Source: Candidatus Liptonbacteria bacterium RIFCSPLOWO2_01_FULL_53_13
GTDB lineage: Bacteria > Patescibacteriota > Minisyncoccia > UBA6257 > 2-01-FULL-56-20
Direction: 5' to 3'
DNA length: 15,273 nucleotides
Assembly: GCA_001818895.1 (NCBI GenBank)
Contig: MHLB01000011.1
Location: 1 to 15,273 of the forward strand
Both the position numbers and the translations under genes were made by a program. Within the stretch, counting starts at the first letter, position 1; every line of letters starts with the position of its first letter. This document shows, piece after piece, positions 14,138 to 15,273 of the stretch. The notes beneath the pieces were generated by a model. The model searched no databases, was not told the origin of the DNA, and saw only the letters and a list, made by a program, of their open reading frames with translations.

Positions 14138-15273
14138 TTATTTCCAGTAATTCGGCGCCTGCTCGGTGATTTCCACGTTGTGCGGGTGGCTTTCCACGAT
14201 GCCCGCCTGTGTCACCTGCACGAATTTTCCGTTCGCTTGCAGGTCCTTTATGGTCGGCGTACCGCAATAGCCCATCGCCGCGCGAAGGCCGCCCACGATT
14301 TGATACACGATCTCACGCACATATCCGCGATATGACACTCTTCCTTCAATGCCCTCGGGTACGAGCTTCGCCAGATTTTCTTCCGCGTCCTGGAAATACC
14401 GGTCGCGCGTGCCTTCCGCCATTGCGCCCTGCGAGCCCATGCCGCGATAGGTTTTATACTTGCGCCCGTTATAGATCACCGTTTTCCCGGGCGATTCTTC
14501 AAGGCCGGCAAGCATGTTCCCGAGCATCACGCTTGATGCTCCCGCGGCAATCGCCTTCGCCACATCTCCCGTATAGTGTATGCCGCCGTCGGCGATGAGA
14601 GGAACATCTTGTTTCGCGCACACATCCGCGCAATTCAAAACGGCGGAGAACTGGGGAACGCCAACGCCCGTGATGATGCGCGTGGTGCAGATGGAACCCG
14701 GGCCCACTCCCACCTTGACCGCATCAACGCCCGCCTTGATGGACGCCTCTGCCGCCTCCGGCGTCGCGATGTTTCCGCCTATGATCTGGAGTTTCGGCCA
14801 TGCCTCGCGGATTTCCTTGATGCGCTGAAGCACTTTCTCCGCGTGCCCGTGCGCGGTGTCAACCACGATCACATCAACGCCCGCGTTCACGAGCCGCTCC
14901 ACCCGCGCGAGCGTATCCACGGTGACGCCCACCGCCGCTCCCACGCGCAATCTGCCCTGTTCGTCCTTCGCCGCATGCGGGAAGCTCTTCCGCTTTTCAA
15001 TGTCTTTGAACGTGATAAGCCCGCGCAAGATAAAATCATCGTCCACGATCAGCAATTTTTCGATCTTGTGCGTGTGTAAGATCTTTTGGGCCTCATCAAG
15101 CGTGGTTCCCAGAGGAGCGGTTACGAGATGATCTTTCGTCATTATTTCGTCAATGCGGGTCGCATCTTCGATCTGGAACCGCAGGTCGCGGTTCGTAACA
15201 ATGCCGACCAGTTTGCCTCCTTCGCCCACGATAGGGATGCCGCTCATATGATATTTGCGCATCAGCGCCGTCG
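14138..15273 (-). CDS. guaB: IMP dehydrogenase, N-terminus outside window
   Basis: Oxidises IMP to XMP with NAD+, the committed step to GMP. The frame stays open to the window edge (TAL before the first in-window Met), so the gene begins upstream and the ATG at 15262 is internal; 377 complete codons are visible out of a usual 485-490. Seen in order: the tail of CBS domain 1 (GIPIVGEGGKLVGIVTNRDLRF), CBS domain 2 (IMTKDHLVTAP to ILRGLITFKDIEKRK), the barrel with VDTAHGH, GGNIATPEAA, the catalytic loop GVGPGSICTTRI with the active-site Cys, ADGGIHYTGD, and the flap TYRGMGSQGAMAEGTRDRYFQ. The C-terminus is complete (ESHPHNVEITEQAPNYWK). With purA it forms the IMP branch point. Confidence 0.98.
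   Translation of the reverse strand, partial: TALMRKYHMSGIPIVGEGGKLVGIVTNRDLRFQIEDATRIDEIMTKDHLVTAPLGTTLDEAQKILHTHKIEKLLIVDDDFILRGLITFKDIEKRKSFPHAAKDEQGRLRVGAAVGVTVDTLARVERLVNAGVDVIVVDTAHGHAEKVLQRIKEIREAWPKLQIIGGNIATPEAAEASIKAGVDAVKVGVGPGSICTTRIITGVGVPQFSAVLNCADVCAKQDVPLIADGGIHYTGDVAKAIAAGASSVMLGNMLAGLEESPGKTVIYNGRKYKTYRGMGSQGAMAEGTRDRYFQDAEENLAKLVPEGIEGRVSYRGYVREIVYQIVGGLRAAMGYCGTPTIKDLQANGKFVQVTQAGIVESHPHNVEITEQAPNYWK

Noticed and set aside
15260..15262. ATG at 15262 as the start of guaB
   Set aside because: It falls inside the first CBS domain and the frame continues (TAL) to the edge; the N-terminal part is outside.

Overview
The window is a chromosomal segment of about 52% GC by eye, with compact single-domain genes. 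It most resembles a Candidate Phyla Radiation (Patescibacteria) bacterium, probably Parcubacteria-like. This is inference: it rests on the gene mix (CYTH protein, RarA, DUF5666-like exported protein, MacB-type exporter with an oversized adaptor, small membrane proteins), on near-absence of Shine-Dalgarno sites, and on start codons 6-7 nt behind a -10 box. TGA acts as a normal stop (purA and the VTT-like gene), so there is no sign of the recoded UGA of Gracilibacteria/SR1. No rRNA, tRNA, insertion sequence or CRISPR array was seen.

Layout. 1-1343 (+): the 3' part of an ABC ATPase gene and its ABC-2 permease. 1365-2228 (+): a small three-helix membrane protein and a CYTH-domain phosphohydrolase/cyclase. 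2229-2452: a repeat-rich spacer. 2453-4211 (+): rarA and a small VTT/DedA-like membrane protein. From 4243 to the right end all genes lie on the minus strand: (read right to left) guaB (5' end outside the window), purA, an ECF sigma factor, a membrane regulator overlapping it by 8 nt, a secreted DUF2680-like protein, an HlyD/MacA-like adaptor, a MacB-like ATPase and permease, an anchored DUF5666-like protein, an anchored cupredoxin and an AI-2E-family permease.

How the genes may work together. guaB and purA are the two enzymes that draw on IMP, one towards GMP and one towards AMP. The sigma factor, its membrane partner and the following secreted, adaptor and transporter genes look like an envelope-response module: the membrane protein would hold the sigma factor and the exporter and exported proteins would be the response. 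Promoters and hairpins interrupt the run, so it is probably several transcripts.

The non-coding parts are the most unusual. Five genes carry a -10 hexamer, four of them with an extended TGn, placed so that transcription should start at the A of the ATG; this also corrects two starts. A 490-bp gap (5751-6242) holds a perfect 34-bp palindrome, three related ATACCCC hairpins with different but matching inner stems, and a possible 19-21 codon ORF. A second imperfect palindrome family occurs at 2231-2374 and 6778-6882. Three AT-rich spacers are built from degenerate short repeats.
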